57,958 nucleotides of DNA. It comes from Ruminococcaceae bacterium UBA2857. Lineage in GTDB: Bacteria; Bacillota; Clostridia; Oscillospirales; Acutalibacteraceae. Position numbers and translations under genes: made by a program. The notes beneath the pieces were generated by a model, which made no database searches, had not been told where the DNA came from, and saw only the letters and a program-made list of their open reading frames with translations. Below, one piece after another: positions 8,358 through 16,900 of this stretch (its first letter is position 1; every line of letters begins with the position of its first letter). The stretch covers positions 4,024-61,981 of the forward strand of contig DEFH01000044.1 in NCBI GenBank assembly GCA_002350705.1, written 5' to 3'.

Positions 8358-10619
8358 CTACATGATGGAATTATCCTGATTGAATGTCAGGGTAATGACT
8401 GTATAGACTTCTACTTCGGTACCCGGAGCAATATCCTGCTTTTTGACATAGATACTGCCTATGTCACCTTTCTTGGTGCCCTCGATACAGATATTCAGGT
8501 CATATTCTGCCGCCAGATTGTTTGCTTCCGACAGAGAACATTGGGTAAAATCGGGAACTTTGACAGTATTTTTCTTGCTGTCCTTTTCCGTATACAGCAC
8601 TACCGTTCCCTCTTTCGGGATAGCGGAATACGCAGACGGATTCTGACCGATAACCTTTTGTCCCTCTCCCACAATGCGTACATTCAGCGAAGAGTTCTTA
8701 ATCTGCATTTCGGCTTCCTCAATTTTCATGCCTACATAAGCTCCCGTAACGGTATCCAGATCAGCCAATTCCGCATCCGTATAGACTTTTTCGATTCCCA
8801 GATACGGCAGCACCTCACTCATAATATTTCTGAAACAGGGAGCTGCTACCGTTGTGCCGTAATAGCTGATTTTCTTGTCCGGCGTATCGAAGTAGCAGAT
8901 CAGTGCCACTTCCGGATCATCAGCCGGAGCAATCCCACAGTAAGAAGCGATATAATCATCACTGAGATTACCGTCTTCATCGACAGTTTTTTCGGAAGTA
9001 CCCGTTTTGCCGCCAATACGATAGCCTGCCACATAACCGTTTTTACCGCCGCCCGAGGTGGCATTGGTACGAAGCATTTTGCATACCTGTGTCGCAACAT
9101 CCTCGGAAATTGCCTGATGTCTTACAACAGGCTCTGTTGATTTCACAACATTGCCGTTGGCATCGGAAATCTGTGATACCACATACGGTTTCATAAGTTT
9201 ACCGCCATTGGCAATTGCTCCGCAGGCAGAAAGCATCTGTATCGGTGTGACTTTGAAGTTTTGTCCGAACGAACCTACTGCGAGGTCTGTCAGATCCATG
9301 CCATGTATAACATCCTTTGCAGATGTATGAAAGAAAATATCATCACTTTCACCCGGAAGGTCAATATCTGTTTTTTCGGACATTCCGAATGCCACGTAAT
9401 ATTCATAGTATTTCTCCCGTCCCAGCATAAAGCCCATCTGCATAAAGGCAGGGTTGCAGGAATTGCAGAGAGCCTGTTCCAGTGTTTCGGTACCGTGTCC
9501 GGCACTGTCCCAGCAGTCGATCATGGGAGCTCCCTCAAACGGTGCATACGAACCGCTGCATTCAAATCTGGTGTCCGGCTTGATCAACCCTTCCGACAGT
9601 ACAGCGGAGGCCATGACCATTTTGAATACGGAACCGGGGATATACGTATCACTGACACCCTTGTTTCTCCATTGACGGCTTAATGCCGTAGCGGTTGCCG
9701 CATCCTGTTTGTCTTCGGGGAGAGCCTCTATCTGTTTGGCAACCTTCTCATTGGCCACTTTAAAGGGTTCATTCGGATTATAGGAATCCTCGCACGCAAA
9801 ACCCAGAATTGCTCCCGTTCTGACATTCAGCATAATCGCACAGCCACGGTTGGCGACATTGAATTCCTTGAGTGTTTCACGGACATATTTTTCCATGATG
9901 CTCTGGATATTTTCATCAATGGAAAGTGTCAGATTATAGCCGTCCACGGCATCGATTTTCTGTTCATACGGGAAAGGCATTTCATTGCCGATAGCATTTC
10001 TTGCCACGACCAGTCTGCCGTTTTTGCCTTTGAGATAGTCGTCATATTCATACTCCACACCCGACAGGCCCTGATTGTCCGAGCCGACAAAACCCAGCAC
10101 ATCTGCCGCAAAGCTGTCGTGAATATAGTATCTCTTATAATCTTCAATGGTGTCAATGACGCCCGATATGCCATGTTCACTGTACAGCTGCTGAGCAAAT
10201 TCCACCACTTTGTCTTTGACATCCGTAGAAACCTTGCGTTTGACCATTTCATAGTAATTGTTTTCTTTGGTCTGCTGATACACCTTGTCCTTGTCAACGT
10301 CAAGGATTTTCGCAAGACCATCTGCAATCAGATCACGGTCTTCCTCCTCCTTGATATTGGCAGGCTCCAGCACGATGTTCCATACGGTGATGCTTTGTGC
10401 CAGCAGATTTCCGTTTGCATCATAGATACTTCCTCTCTTGGCGGAGATCGTCGTATCTGACAGCTGTTGTTCCACTGCTCTCTGCTGCAGTTCCTCCGCC
10501 ATAAATGTCTGAAGATACAGCAGTCGTCCTGCTACCAATCCGAAACCCACTACCAGAATCATGACAATGATGAATACGGAGCGGTTTTTGAATTTTGCTG
10601 ATGTACCCTTTTTCGCCAT
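8358..10619 (-). CDS. spoVD: SpoVD-type class B penicillin-binding protein
   Basis: Transpeptidase that crosslinks septal or spore peptidoglycan. It has a short cytoplasmic N-terminus, a membrane helix at about residues 14-35, a PBP dimerisation region, and a transpeptidase domain with the nucleophile Ser330 in PGSVFK, SCN at 387-389 and KTGT at 538-541. Two PASTA domains follow from about 613 to 745, as in SpoVD and related FtsI proteins of sporulating Firmicutes. The ATG at 10619 is preceded by GAGGAG 7 bases away; a start at 10670 would add 17 residues without better support. Whether it serves vegetative division or only sporulation is open, since no other PBP is in the window. Confidence 0.93.
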   Translation of the reverse strand: MAKKGTSAKFKNRSVFIIVMILVVGFGLVAGRLLYLQTFMAEELQQRAVEQQLSDTTISAKRGSIYDANGNLLAQSITVWNIVLEPANIKEEEDRDLIADGLAKILDVDKDKVYQQTKENNYYEMVKRKVSTDVKDKVVEFAQQLYSEHGISGVIDTIEDYKRYYIHDSFAADVLGFVGSDNQGLSGVEYEYDDYLKGKNGRLVVARNAIGNEMPFPYEQKIDAVDGYNLTLSIDENIQSIMEKYVRETLKEFNVANRGCAIMLNVRTGAILGFACEDSYNPNEPFKVANEKVAKQIEALPEDKQDAATATALSRQWRNKGVSDTYIPGSVFKMVMASAVLSEGLIKPDTRFECSGSYAPFEGAPMIDCWDSAGHGTETLEQALCNSCNPAFMQMGFMLGREKYYEYYVAFGMSEKTDIDLPGESDDIFFHTSAKDVIHGMDLTDLAVGSFGQNFKVTPIQMLSACGAIANGGKLMKPYVVSQISDANGNVVKSTEPVVRHQAISEDVATQVCKMLRTNATSGGGKNGYVAGYRIGGKTGTSEKTVDEDGNLSDDYIASYCGIAPADDPEVALICYFDTPDKKISYYGTTVAAPCFRNIMSEVLPYLGIEKVYTDAELADLDTVTGAYVGMKIEEAEMQIKNSSLNVRIVGEGQKVIGQNPSAYSAIPKEGTVVLYTEKDSKKNTVKVPDFTQCSLSEANNLAAEYDLNICIEGTKKGDIGSIYVKKQDIAPGTEVEVYTVITLTFNQDNSIM

Positions 10620-10670
10620 GTATACTCTCCTCTTCCTTTCCCCGACCTGTAAAATTCTCTCATTTTCCAT

Positions 10671-10730
10671 AAAAAACGGGCTGTATACAAAAGTTTTTGC
10701 TGTGATACATTTCCTTTCGTTACAACCCGC
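10671..10730 (-). terminator. Possible internal terminator between ftsL and spoVD
   Basis: On the minus strand, CGGGTTGTA (about 10719-10727) can pair with TACAGCCCG (10677-10685), followed directly by TTTTTT. The loop is long, about 33 bases, and holds a smaller AT-rich hairpin. It sits in the 168-base gap before spoVD and could attenuate the downstream part of the cluster. The long loop makes this uncertain. Confidence 0.4.
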
Positions 10731-10787
10731 TTATTTACATACTTATTGTTGAGCAGGGCTCATTATGATTAACCGCCCGCACAGACT

Positions 10788-11303
10788 TTAAGAACCGCCG
10801 AAAAGCTTTGCCAGGGAATCCAGAACCGTACCGGCACCGTTATCACGGATCACCTCACCGAGATCGCCGTCAGAAAGTGAAATAAACTTTTTTTGTGCAC
10901 TTTTCACCTGAGACATTCCCAGTTTGCTTTCGGCATAACTCTGAATGAGACCGGGTGTCAATTTATTGTCAATTCTCATCTGATATTCTGCCTGAAGATT
11001 TTGGTAATGCGTGATTTCCGTTTTGGCATCGGTAATTTCCTGACTCAGTTCGTTAAGCATCACATTGTTGCAGACGATCCAGCTGCCGACTCCCACTGCC
11101 GCACACATTGCCAAGGACACTCCCACGATTACCAACGGATTTCTTTTTCTTCTGGACAGTTTCTGATTTTTATCGGCATCCAGTCTGATAATTTTATTGT
11201 CTTTTTTCCTTTTATCATCTAATCCTTTTTTACCGCCGACCTTTTTCTGCGGTTCAAACAGTGACAGGTCATAAGCATTTCCGTTCAACTTATCACGTGC
11301 CAT
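10788..11303 (-). CDS. ftsL: FtsL-like division protein
   Basis: A 171-residue bitopic protein with a basic cytoplasmic N-terminus (about 1-56, ending SRRKRNP), one membrane helix at about 57-78, and an extracytoplasmic coiled-coil stretch (LNELSQEITDAKTEITHYQNL). FtsL sequences are poorly conserved. The call rests on this architecture plus position between rsmH and the PBP gene, where ftsL normally lies. It would join FtsQ in activating the septal synthase. The Lys-rich N-terminus is longer than in B. subtilis FtsL. The ATG at 11303 has GGGAG upstream. Confidence 0.85.
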   Translation of the reverse strand: MARDKLNGNAYDLSLFEPQKKVGGKKGLDDKRKKDNKIIRLDADKNQKLSRRKRNPLVIVGVSLAMCAAVGVGSWIVCNNVMLNELSQEITDAKTEITHYQNLQAEYQMRIDNKLTPGLIQSYAESKLGMSQVKSAQKKFISLSDGDLGEVIRDNGAGTVLDSLAKLFGGS

Positions 11304-11375
11304 TCCTATACTCCCTTTCCGAGACCCTGCCTGTACCTGTTCGGCATCAGACGGGCTTTATCAAAAATATCAAAT

Positions 11376-12299
11376 TTACAATTTTTCACAGCATCGCAGC
11401 TTGGCACTGCGGCTTCTGGAATTTTCCTTCAATTCATCCGTCTCTGCTTCGAGAGGTTTGCGTGTCACAAGTTTGACCTTGGGCTTGTTGCCGCAGACAC
11501 AAACAGGAAAATCTTTCGGACAAGTACATCCCTCACTCCATTTCAACATTCTCTGCTTGACCATTCTGTCCTCCAGCGAATGGAATGTAATGACAGAAAG
11601 TCTGCCTCCCTTTTTCAGGCAGTCCAATGCTTCATCAAGTCCCATGGAAAGTCTGTCAAGTTCTCCGTTGACAGCAATCCGTAACGCCTGAAATGTTTTT
11701 CTGGCAGGATGTTTGTCGTGTCTTTTGGCAGCAGGATAAGCAGATTTGACAATCTCCGCCAAATGCAGCGTTGTCTCAATCGGCCGGGCTGCCCGTTCCC
11801 GTTCAATCGCACGGGCGATATTTTTTGCAAATTTCTCCTCACCGTACATTGACAGAATCCGCACCAGTTCACCAAACGGCAGCTCATTGACAAGCTGTGC
11901 CGCCGTTGTGCCGCTCCGACTCATTCTCATGTCAAGCGGGGCATCACTGTGATAGGAAAATCCTCTCTCGGCCGTATCGAGCTGATGAGAGGAAACACCG
12001 ATATCCAGCAGTACTCCGTCGAGTGATACAATTTCCAGTTCAGACAGAATTTTTTTCATTTCCGAGAAATTCGACTGTACGATCGTCACATTGGGACAAT
12101 CTCCAAACCGTTCCCGAAGGACAGTAATCGCATCGGGATCCTGATCCACACAGATCAGCCGTCCGTTTTGCAGATGTCCGAGAATTTCTGCGGAATGTCC
12201 TCCGCCGCCTGCCGTTCCGTCCAGATAAATCCCATCGGGATGGATGTTCAAAGAGTTGATTGTCTGACCGAGAAGGACAGGCTTGTGTGAAAATTCCAT
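11376..12299 (-). CDS. rsmH: 16S rRNA m4C1402 methyltransferase RsmH
   Basis: S-adenosylmethionine-dependent N4-methylation of C1402 in the ribosomal P site. The protein begins MEFSHKPVLLGQTIN and has the SAM-binding DGTAGGGGHS motif (about residues 28-37), DGVLLDIGVSSHQLD, AERGFSYHSDAPLDMRM and the C-terminal SFHSLEDRMVKQ motif. At 307 residues it is full length. The ATG at 12299 follows GGCGGTG, 11 bases after the mraZ stop, so it is cotranscribed with mraZ. Confidence 0.97.
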   Translation of the reverse strand: MEFSHKPVLLGQTINSLNIHPDGIYLDGTAGGGGHSAEILGHLQNGRLICVDQDPDAITVLRERFGDCPNVTIVQSNFSEMKKILSELEIVSLDGVLLDIGVSSHQLDTAERGFSYHSDAPLDMRMSRSGTTAAQLVNELPFGELVRILSMYGEEKFAKNIARAIERERAARPIETTLHLAEIVKSAYPAAKRHDKHPARKTFQALRIAVNGELDRLSMGLDEALDCLKKGGRLSVITFHSLEDRMVKQRMLKWSEGCTCPKDFPVCVCGNKPKVKLVTRKPLEAETDELKENSRSRSAKLRCCEKL

Positions 12300-12310
12300 G
12301 CTGCACCGCC

Positions 12311-12730
12311 TTAAATTTCATACAGGTTCATGACATCCAGCACCTGACTTTCTGCCATGTCTTCGTTATATTGGTTCCACCGTTCCAGATCCCAGATTTC
12401 CACCAGCGAGCCTGTTCCGATAATCACCACATCTTTTTGCAGATGGGCGAAATCCCGGAGTGCCTGCGGCAGAAGGACTCTTCCCTGCTTGTCGGGAATC
12501 AGTTCCGCTGCACCGGCAAAAAGGAATCTTCTGACATCCTTTGTTTTGGAAGACGGGAGAGCGGCTATTTTCTGACCGAGAGCCTCCCAAGCCTCCTGTG
12601 ACATCACGGTGACAGATTCATCTGTACCTTTGGTGGCATAAAACACATCACCAAGTTCTTCCCTGAATTTTGCAGGGATAATGACTCGGCCTTTGGAATC
12701 AATATTATGCTGATAGGTTCCGATCAACAT
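12311..12730 (-). CDS. mraZ: MraZ transcriptional regulator
   Basis: A 139-residue, DNA-binding double-AbrB-fold protein that represses the division and cell-wall cluster, including its own gene. It begins MLIGTYQHNIDSKGRVIIPAKFR; the second half repeats the fold (ELIPDKQGRVLLPQALR). Both copies carry the D-x-x-GR-x-x-(I/L)-P core. The ATG at 12730 with GGTGG upstream is preferred over an in-frame start 16 codons earlier. It is the first gene of the cluster. A periodic array of GTGG-like boxes between promoter and gene suggests autoregulation. Confidence 0.96.
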   Translation of the reverse strand: MLIGTYQHNIDSKGRVIIPAKFREELGDVFYATKGTDESVTVMSQEAWEALGQKIAALPSSKTKDVRRFLFAGAAELIPDKQGRVLLPQALRDFAHLQKDVVIIGTGSLVEIWDLERWNQYNEDMAESQVLDVMNLYEI

Positions 12731-12763
12731 TTCATAACCACCGCTCCGAATGGGAAAAGTATG

Positions 12764-12806
12764 CCGCAGGCACCACAATGTGACACCCGATGCTACTCTC
12801 CGCCAC
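12764..12806 (-). promoter_or_regulatory. Candidate MraZ-box array
   Basis: On the minus strand, GTGG, GTAG, GTGT, GTGG and GCGG begin at 10-base intervals at about 12806, 12796, 12786, 12776 and 12767 (the last one base early). They lie just downstream of the predicted start of transcription. MraZ is known to bind short G-rich direct repeats with about one helical turn between them. The periodicity is seen directly; the binding is inferred. Confidence 0.55.
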
Positions 12807-12817
12807 TTGATATACTA

Positions 12818-12846
12818 ATTATAAATTATTAAGTTAAAAAATGCAA
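12818..12846 (-). promoter_or_regulatory. Promoter of the mraZ cluster
   Basis: On the minus strand, TTGCAT (12841-12846), a 17-base spacer and a perfect TATAAT (12818-12823). Transcription would start near 12811. The divergent 336-base gap to spoVAE (12731-13066) otherwise holds AT-rich sequence and the spoVAE promoter candidate; no gene is seen. Confidence 0.75.
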
Positions 12847-13015
12847 TACATCTGAACAAATTTTACAAAGTTTTTTCTATGGAAAGTATACACAATCAAA
12901 TAGCAAATTTTTTGCAACCTGCCAAAATAAAATAGCACAAATAATTGTTTGCTTTCGGATTTTGCGGAAATATGCACAATTTTGTCAGGCGAATTTCGTA
13001 AAAAAATTTTTTGAG

Positions 13016-13044
13016 GGATATTTTTTGTTTATCTGCCCATAATA
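13016..13044 (+). promoter_or_regulatory. Candidate sigma-G-type forespore promoter for spoVAE
   Basis: GGATA (13016-13020), a 17-base spacer and CATAATA (13038-13044), close to the Bacillus sigma-G consensus (-35 G-x-ATR, -10 CATnnTA). It lies 22 bases before the spoVAE start codon. The -10 is a full match and the -35 one base off. Confidence 0.5.
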
Positions 13045-13066
13045 ACATCATGGTGGTGAAAATTTC

Positions 13067-13420
13067 ATGCAATACATCAGTGCATTTTTAATCGGAGGAA
13101 TCCTGTGTGTGATTGCCCAGCTTCTCATTGACAAGACCAAGCTCACACCTGCCAGAATTCTTGTGGTATACGTCACAGCAGGCGTTTTGCTGACAGCTCT
13201 CGGCATTTATCAGCCAATCGTTGACTTTGCGGGAGCAGGGGCGACTGTTCCCCTGACAGGCTTCGGCTATTCTCTTGCCAAAGGCATTGAAGAAAGTGTT
13301 TCCCGTGACGGCTGGCTGGGAGCGTTTACAGGAGGGCTGACCGCCTGTTCCGCAGGCATTGCCGCAGCCATTTTTTTCGGGCTCATCATGGCATTCCTCA
13401 AAAAGCCCTCTTCCAAATAA
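13067..13420 (+). CDS. spoVAE: Stage V sporulation protein AE
   Basis: A small integral membrane protein of 117 residues with about three or four helices and the SpoVAE signature GAGATVPLTGFGYSLAKG. SpoVA proteins form the inner spore-membrane channel that loads calcium dipicolinate during sporulation and releases it in germination. GGTGGTG precedes the ATG. The neighbouring spoVAC and spoVAD are not in the window, so this copy stands outside a spoVA operon. A terminator follows at once, so it is a single-gene transcript. A forespore-type promoter and the germination genes downstream fit its role. Confidence 0.92.
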   Translation: MQYISAFLIGGILCVIAQLLIDKTKLTPARILVVYVTAGVLLTALGIYQPIVDFAGAGATVPLTGFGYSLAKGIEESVSRDGWLGAFTGGLTACSAGIAAAIFFGLIMAFLKKPSSK

Positions 13421-13424
13421 TCCA

Positions 13425-13456
13425 AAATGTCCATACCTCGTGTATGGGCATTTTTT
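13425..13456 (+). terminator. Intrinsic terminator after spoVAE
   Basis: AATGTCCATAC and GTATGGGCATT pair with one G-U around a short loop and are followed by a run of six T (13451-13456). It begins 5 bases after the stop codon and separates spoVAE from the csp genes. Confidence 0.8.
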
Positions 13457-13476
13457 CATGGCATTTTGCATATAGT
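13448..13476 (+). promoter_or_regulatory. Candidate sigma-E-type mother-cell promoter for csp-csp-sleC
   Basis: GCATTTT (13448-13454), a 14-base spacer and CATATAGT (13469-13476). This is near the Bacillus sigma-E pattern (-35 KMATATT, -10 CATAYAHT, 14-15 bases apart) with one mismatch in each box. The predicted start lies just before the ribosome-binding site of the first protease gene. The -35 box overlaps the terminator's T-run. Confidence 0.45.
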
Positions 13477-13502
13477 GTCTCTGTAACGGGAGGAGGCTTT
13501 GT

Positions 13503-15164
13503 ATGGATGTTGCAGAAATCATTGTCAAATATAACGGTGATATTTTTGCCGTTGCCCGTCAGGTCAATGCTTCGGCTGAAATTCTCTCTCAGGATTATGC
13601 CATACTGACCATTGAAAGAGGACGTATCAGTGAACTTTATACCTTTTCCGAAATCGAGGACATTGAGCTGCCGAAACGTCTGTATCTGGGTACCGGCTTT
13701 CACCTGACCTCATCATGCATCAGAGCCGTTCAGAATCCCTACAGCTATAACCTCAGCGGAAAAGATGTCATTGTGGGAATCGTGGATTCGGGGATCGACT
13801 ATACCCATATTGATTTTTGTAATGAGGACGGTACAAGCCGTATTCTCTTTTTATGGGACCAGACGATTGACGGAAATCCCCCGTCGGGCTTCAACGAGGG
13901 AACGGAATATACTCAAATGCAGTTAAACGAGGCGTTGCAGTCTCCCGAACCATTGCAGATAGTTCCGTCGGGCGACTTCAACGGACACGGTACCGCAGTT
14001 GCGGGCATTGCCGCAGGAAACGGCAGAGCAAGCAGCGGTGAAAATATCGGAGTTGCCTTTCAGGCAGATTTGATTATCGTGAAGGTCGGACAAAAAGGAT
14101 TTGACTTTTTCGCACAGAGTACGGAAATTATGCGTGCTGTCAAATATATTATCGACAAGGCAAGACTTCTGAAAAAGCCTGTTGCCATTAACATGAGTTT
14201 CGGCATGAACAGCGGTTCTCATAAGGGAGATTCTCTTTTTGAAGAATATCTTACGGAAATTACGGCTGAATGGAAAAATGTCATTGTCATTCCGACAGGC
14301 AACGAAGGCGGTTCGGGACATCATTTCAACGGTACTCTCGAATCGGGACAGACAAAGGATATTGAATTTTTCACCGCTTCGGGCATTGAAAGCTTTTATC
14401 TGTCACTATGGAAAAACTTTGCCGACAGTTTCGCTGTAGAGCTGATATTTCCCAACGGTATCAGTTCGGGTGTCATCAATCTGGAAAACAGAATCAAAAC
14501 CGTTCGTGTCGATAACATGATTTTGACGGTTCTTTACGGACAGCCAAGCCGTTATTCCGTCAATCAGGAAATTTATTTTCGTGTGCAGGCGGAGACAGAC
14601 ACCGTCCGTTCGGGAATATGGCGGCTGAGAATCATTCCTTCCGTCATTGTGGACGGGGTGATCGATATATGGCTCCCCACTGTTGAGGAAGTCACGCCCA
14701 AAACATATTTTTCCAATCCGTCTGTCTACAATACCATAACATTGCCTGCCACCGCTCAAAAAGTCATCCGTGCAGCAGGATATAACGACAGACTGGGAAG
14801 TATTGCCGAATTTTCGGGTGTGGGAGTCCCTGAAACATCACGGATTCCCGATATTGCCGCTCCTGCCGTGAGTATCACTTCCGCAAGAGCCGGCGGCGGA
14901 TATGATTCCTTTACGGGGACCAGCTTTGCCGCTCCTTTTGTCACCGGTTCGGCTGCCTTGATGATGCAGTGGGGCATTGTACGAAACAATGCACCTTTTT
15001 TGTACGGGGAACGTATCAGGGCATTTCTGCGGCTTGGTGCGAAAAGAAATCCGGGAATTTCCTATCCCAATCCCACATTCGGCTACGGTACATTATGCCT
15101 GAGCAATTCCGTTTCCTACATGGAACGCTATCAATGGGGAGGTTATGACTTATGGCAGATATAA
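13503..15164 (+). CDS. Csp-type subtilisin-like germination protease
   Basis: S8-family serine protease of 553 residues. The triad is complete: Asp95 in IVDSGID, His162 in NGHGTAVAG and Ser474 in GTSFAAP; the oxyanion Asn is in PTGNEGG. An N-terminal prodomain of about 80 residues precedes the catalytic domain, and an inserted beta-rich domain lies between Asn and Ser, as in clostridial Csp proteins. Csp proteases cut pro-SleC to its active form during germination. There is no signal peptide, consistent with mother-cell synthesis. A GGGAGGAGG site precedes the ATG. It overlaps the next protease gene by 13 bases and sleC follows. Which Csp letter applies cannot be decided. Confidence 0.9.
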   Translation: MDVAEIIVKYNGDIFAVARQVNASAEILSQDYAILTIERGRISELYTFSEIEDIELPKRLYLGTGFHLTSSCIRAVQNPYSYNLSGKDVIVGIVDSGIDYTHIDFCNEDGTSRILFLWDQTIDGNPPSGFNEGTEYTQMQLNEALQSPEPLQIVPSGDFNGHGTAVAGIAAGNGRASSGENIGVAFQADLIIVKVGQKGFDFFAQSTEIMRAVKYIIDKARLLKKPVAINMSFGMNSGSHKGDSLFEEYLTEITAEWKNVIVIPTGNEGGSGHHFNGTLESGQTKDIEFFTASGIESFYLSLWKNFADSFAVELIFPNGISSGVINLENRIKTVRVDNMILTVLYGQPSRYSVNQEIYFRVQAETDTVRSGIWRLRIIPSVIVDGVIDIWLPTVEEVTPKTYFSNPSVYNTITLPATAQKVIRAAGYNDRLGSIAEFSGVGVPETSRIPDIAAPAVSITSARAGGGYDSFTGTSFAAPFVTGSAALMMQWGIVRNNAPFLYGERIRAFLRLGAKRNPGISYPNPTFGYGTLCLSNSVSYMERYQWGGYDLWQI

Positions 15165-16885
15165 TCGACGAAAACGAACTGCCTCTTGATGAATTTGTCA
15201 AGCTGCCGACAACCGTTGACTTTCAGGTCATCAACACAAGACGCTTTCGGGAATACATTCAGGACAAACCGTATATCCGTGTCGGCACACAGTTTGAAAA
15301 CAGTTATGCGGTTGTCTATACCAACGAGAAATATATTCAGCGGTTGCTGGTGGATTTGGGCAGCGACTTTTTTTCGTTCTATCCCAAAATTATGTCACCG
15401 CTTGACATTCAGAGCAATGAAACAAGCGGCATTACACAGGTACTCAATCAGCCGTTTCTGGATCTGTCGGGATATGGTGTCATTATCGGCATTGTAGACA
15501 CAGGTATTGACTTTACGGACAAGGTATTTCAATTTGAGGACGGCACCAGTAAAATTTTAAGCATATGGGATCAAAGTCTTGACGGTGAACGCAGCGAGGA
15601 ACTGTATTTCGGCTCTACCTATGACCATGACAAAATTAATGAGGCTCTTCAATCCGAAAGACCTTTCAGCATTGTACCGTCTATGGATGAAGATGGTCAC
15701 GGCACATTTCTGGCTTCCGTCGCCGCCGGCAACGATAACGGGGAATATACCGGGGCAGCTCCCAATGCCAATATCATTGCCGTCAAACTCAAACGGGCAA
15801 GAGATTATTACATCAACCGTTATCTTTTGTCCCCTGAAAATCCGAATTTGTATGAATCATCCGACTATCTTCTGGGCATCAAATACATTATTGACAAAGC
15901 CGTGGAATTTAAAATGCCTGCTGTCATTTGTATCGGCATGGGTTCCAATTCGAGTGCCCATGACGGAAACACACTGTTTGAAGATTATATTTCGTTTGTG
16001 TCGCAGAGGGCAGGCTATGCGTTTATTACTGCCGCAGGCAATGAAGCCAATGCCAAGCATCACACACAAGGCACTCTTTTCAACGGCAGAACGGAAAGCA
16101 TCAGTGTGCGTGTGGGGGAACAGGGAGCTTCTTTTTCCGTTGTGATATTCGGTCCTGCCTTTGACAAGGTTTCTCTGGGAGTGATTTCTCCCACGGGTGA
16201 AACCATTCCCCGGACGCCTTTCAAATCAGGTCTGGAATACTCGGAAAAACTCGTTTTAGAAAATACCACGGTCTATATTAAGTATTTCAAGGACACCAAC
16301 AATAATCTCATTGTGGGATTCCGCAACGCTACAAGCGGTATCTGGGATATACGGCTGTTCGGAGATTCTGTGATTGACGGTCAGTACTGGGCATGGCTGC
16401 CGATTACAGGACAGGTTTCCGACCGTGTGGAATTTCTCAAGCCTGTTCCGGAATATACCATTGTCTATCCGGCAACGGCTGTCCGGTCGATTACCTGCGG
16501 TGCCTACAATGCCGATGACGGCAGTTTAGCCGTTTCGTCGTCATGGGGACCGACAAGAGTACCCAAAATCGCTCCCGATTTTGTCTCGCCGGGTGTAAAT
16601 ATCAAGGGAGTATTTCCGACAGGCTACGGCACCATGACAGGCACCAGTGCTGCCGCAGCCGTTACGGCAGGGGCAGCCGCTCTTTTGATGGAATGGGGCA
16701 TTGTCAAAAACAATATGCCTACCATCAACGGTGACTTAATCAAAAATCTTTTTATCAGCGGATGTGTCAGAGATGAAAATATCCGTTTCCCAAATAACCA
16801 ATGGGGCTACGGAAAAATGAATCTGTACAATACGTTTGCCTCTATTCGTGAAACCGTTGTCAACTATAACTTCAACACGCCATAA
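15152..16885 (+). CDS. Second Csp-type subtilisin-like germination protease
   Basis: A 577-residue paralogue of the preceding protease, in a different frame and overlapping it by 13 bases. Asp116 (IVDTGID), His183 (DGHGTFLA), the oxyanion Asn (AAGNEAN) and Ser499 (GTSAAAA) are all present, so it should be active. The prodomain is about 100 residues and the same inserted domain is found before the catalytic Ser. In C. difficile only CspB keeps its triad while CspA and CspC are pseudoproteases that sense or relay germinants; here neither of the two is visibly dead. It lies 15 bases before sleC, its presumed substrate gene. Confidence 0.9.
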   Translation: MADIIDENELPLDEFVKLPTTVDFQVINTRRFREYIQDKPYIRVGTQFENSYAVVYTNEKYIQRLLVDLGSDFFSFYPKIMSPLDIQSNETSGITQVLNQPFLDLSGYGVIIGIVDTGIDFTDKVFQFEDGTSKILSIWDQSLDGERSEELYFGSTYDHDKINEALQSERPFSIVPSMDEDGHGTFLASVAAGNDNGEYTGAAPNANIIAVKLKRARDYYINRYLLSPENPNLYESSDYLLGIKYIIDKAVEFKMPAVICIGMGSNSSAHDGNTLFEDYISFVSQRAGYAFITAAGNEANAKHHTQGTLFNGRTESISVRVGEQGASFSVVIFGPAFDKVSLGVISPTGETIPRTPFKSGLEYSEKLVLENTTVYIKYFKDTNNNLIVGFRNATSGIWDIRLFGDSVIDGQYWAWLPITGQVSDRVEFLKPVPEYTIVYPATAVRSITCGAYNADDGSLAVSSSWGPTRVPKIAPDFVSPGVNIKGVFPTGYGTMTGTSAAAAVTAGAAALLMEWGIVKNNMPTINGDLIKNLFISGCVRDENIRFPNNQWGYGKMNLYNTFASIRETVVNYNFNTP

Positions 16886-16900
16886 AGGAGGTCTTTTTTC

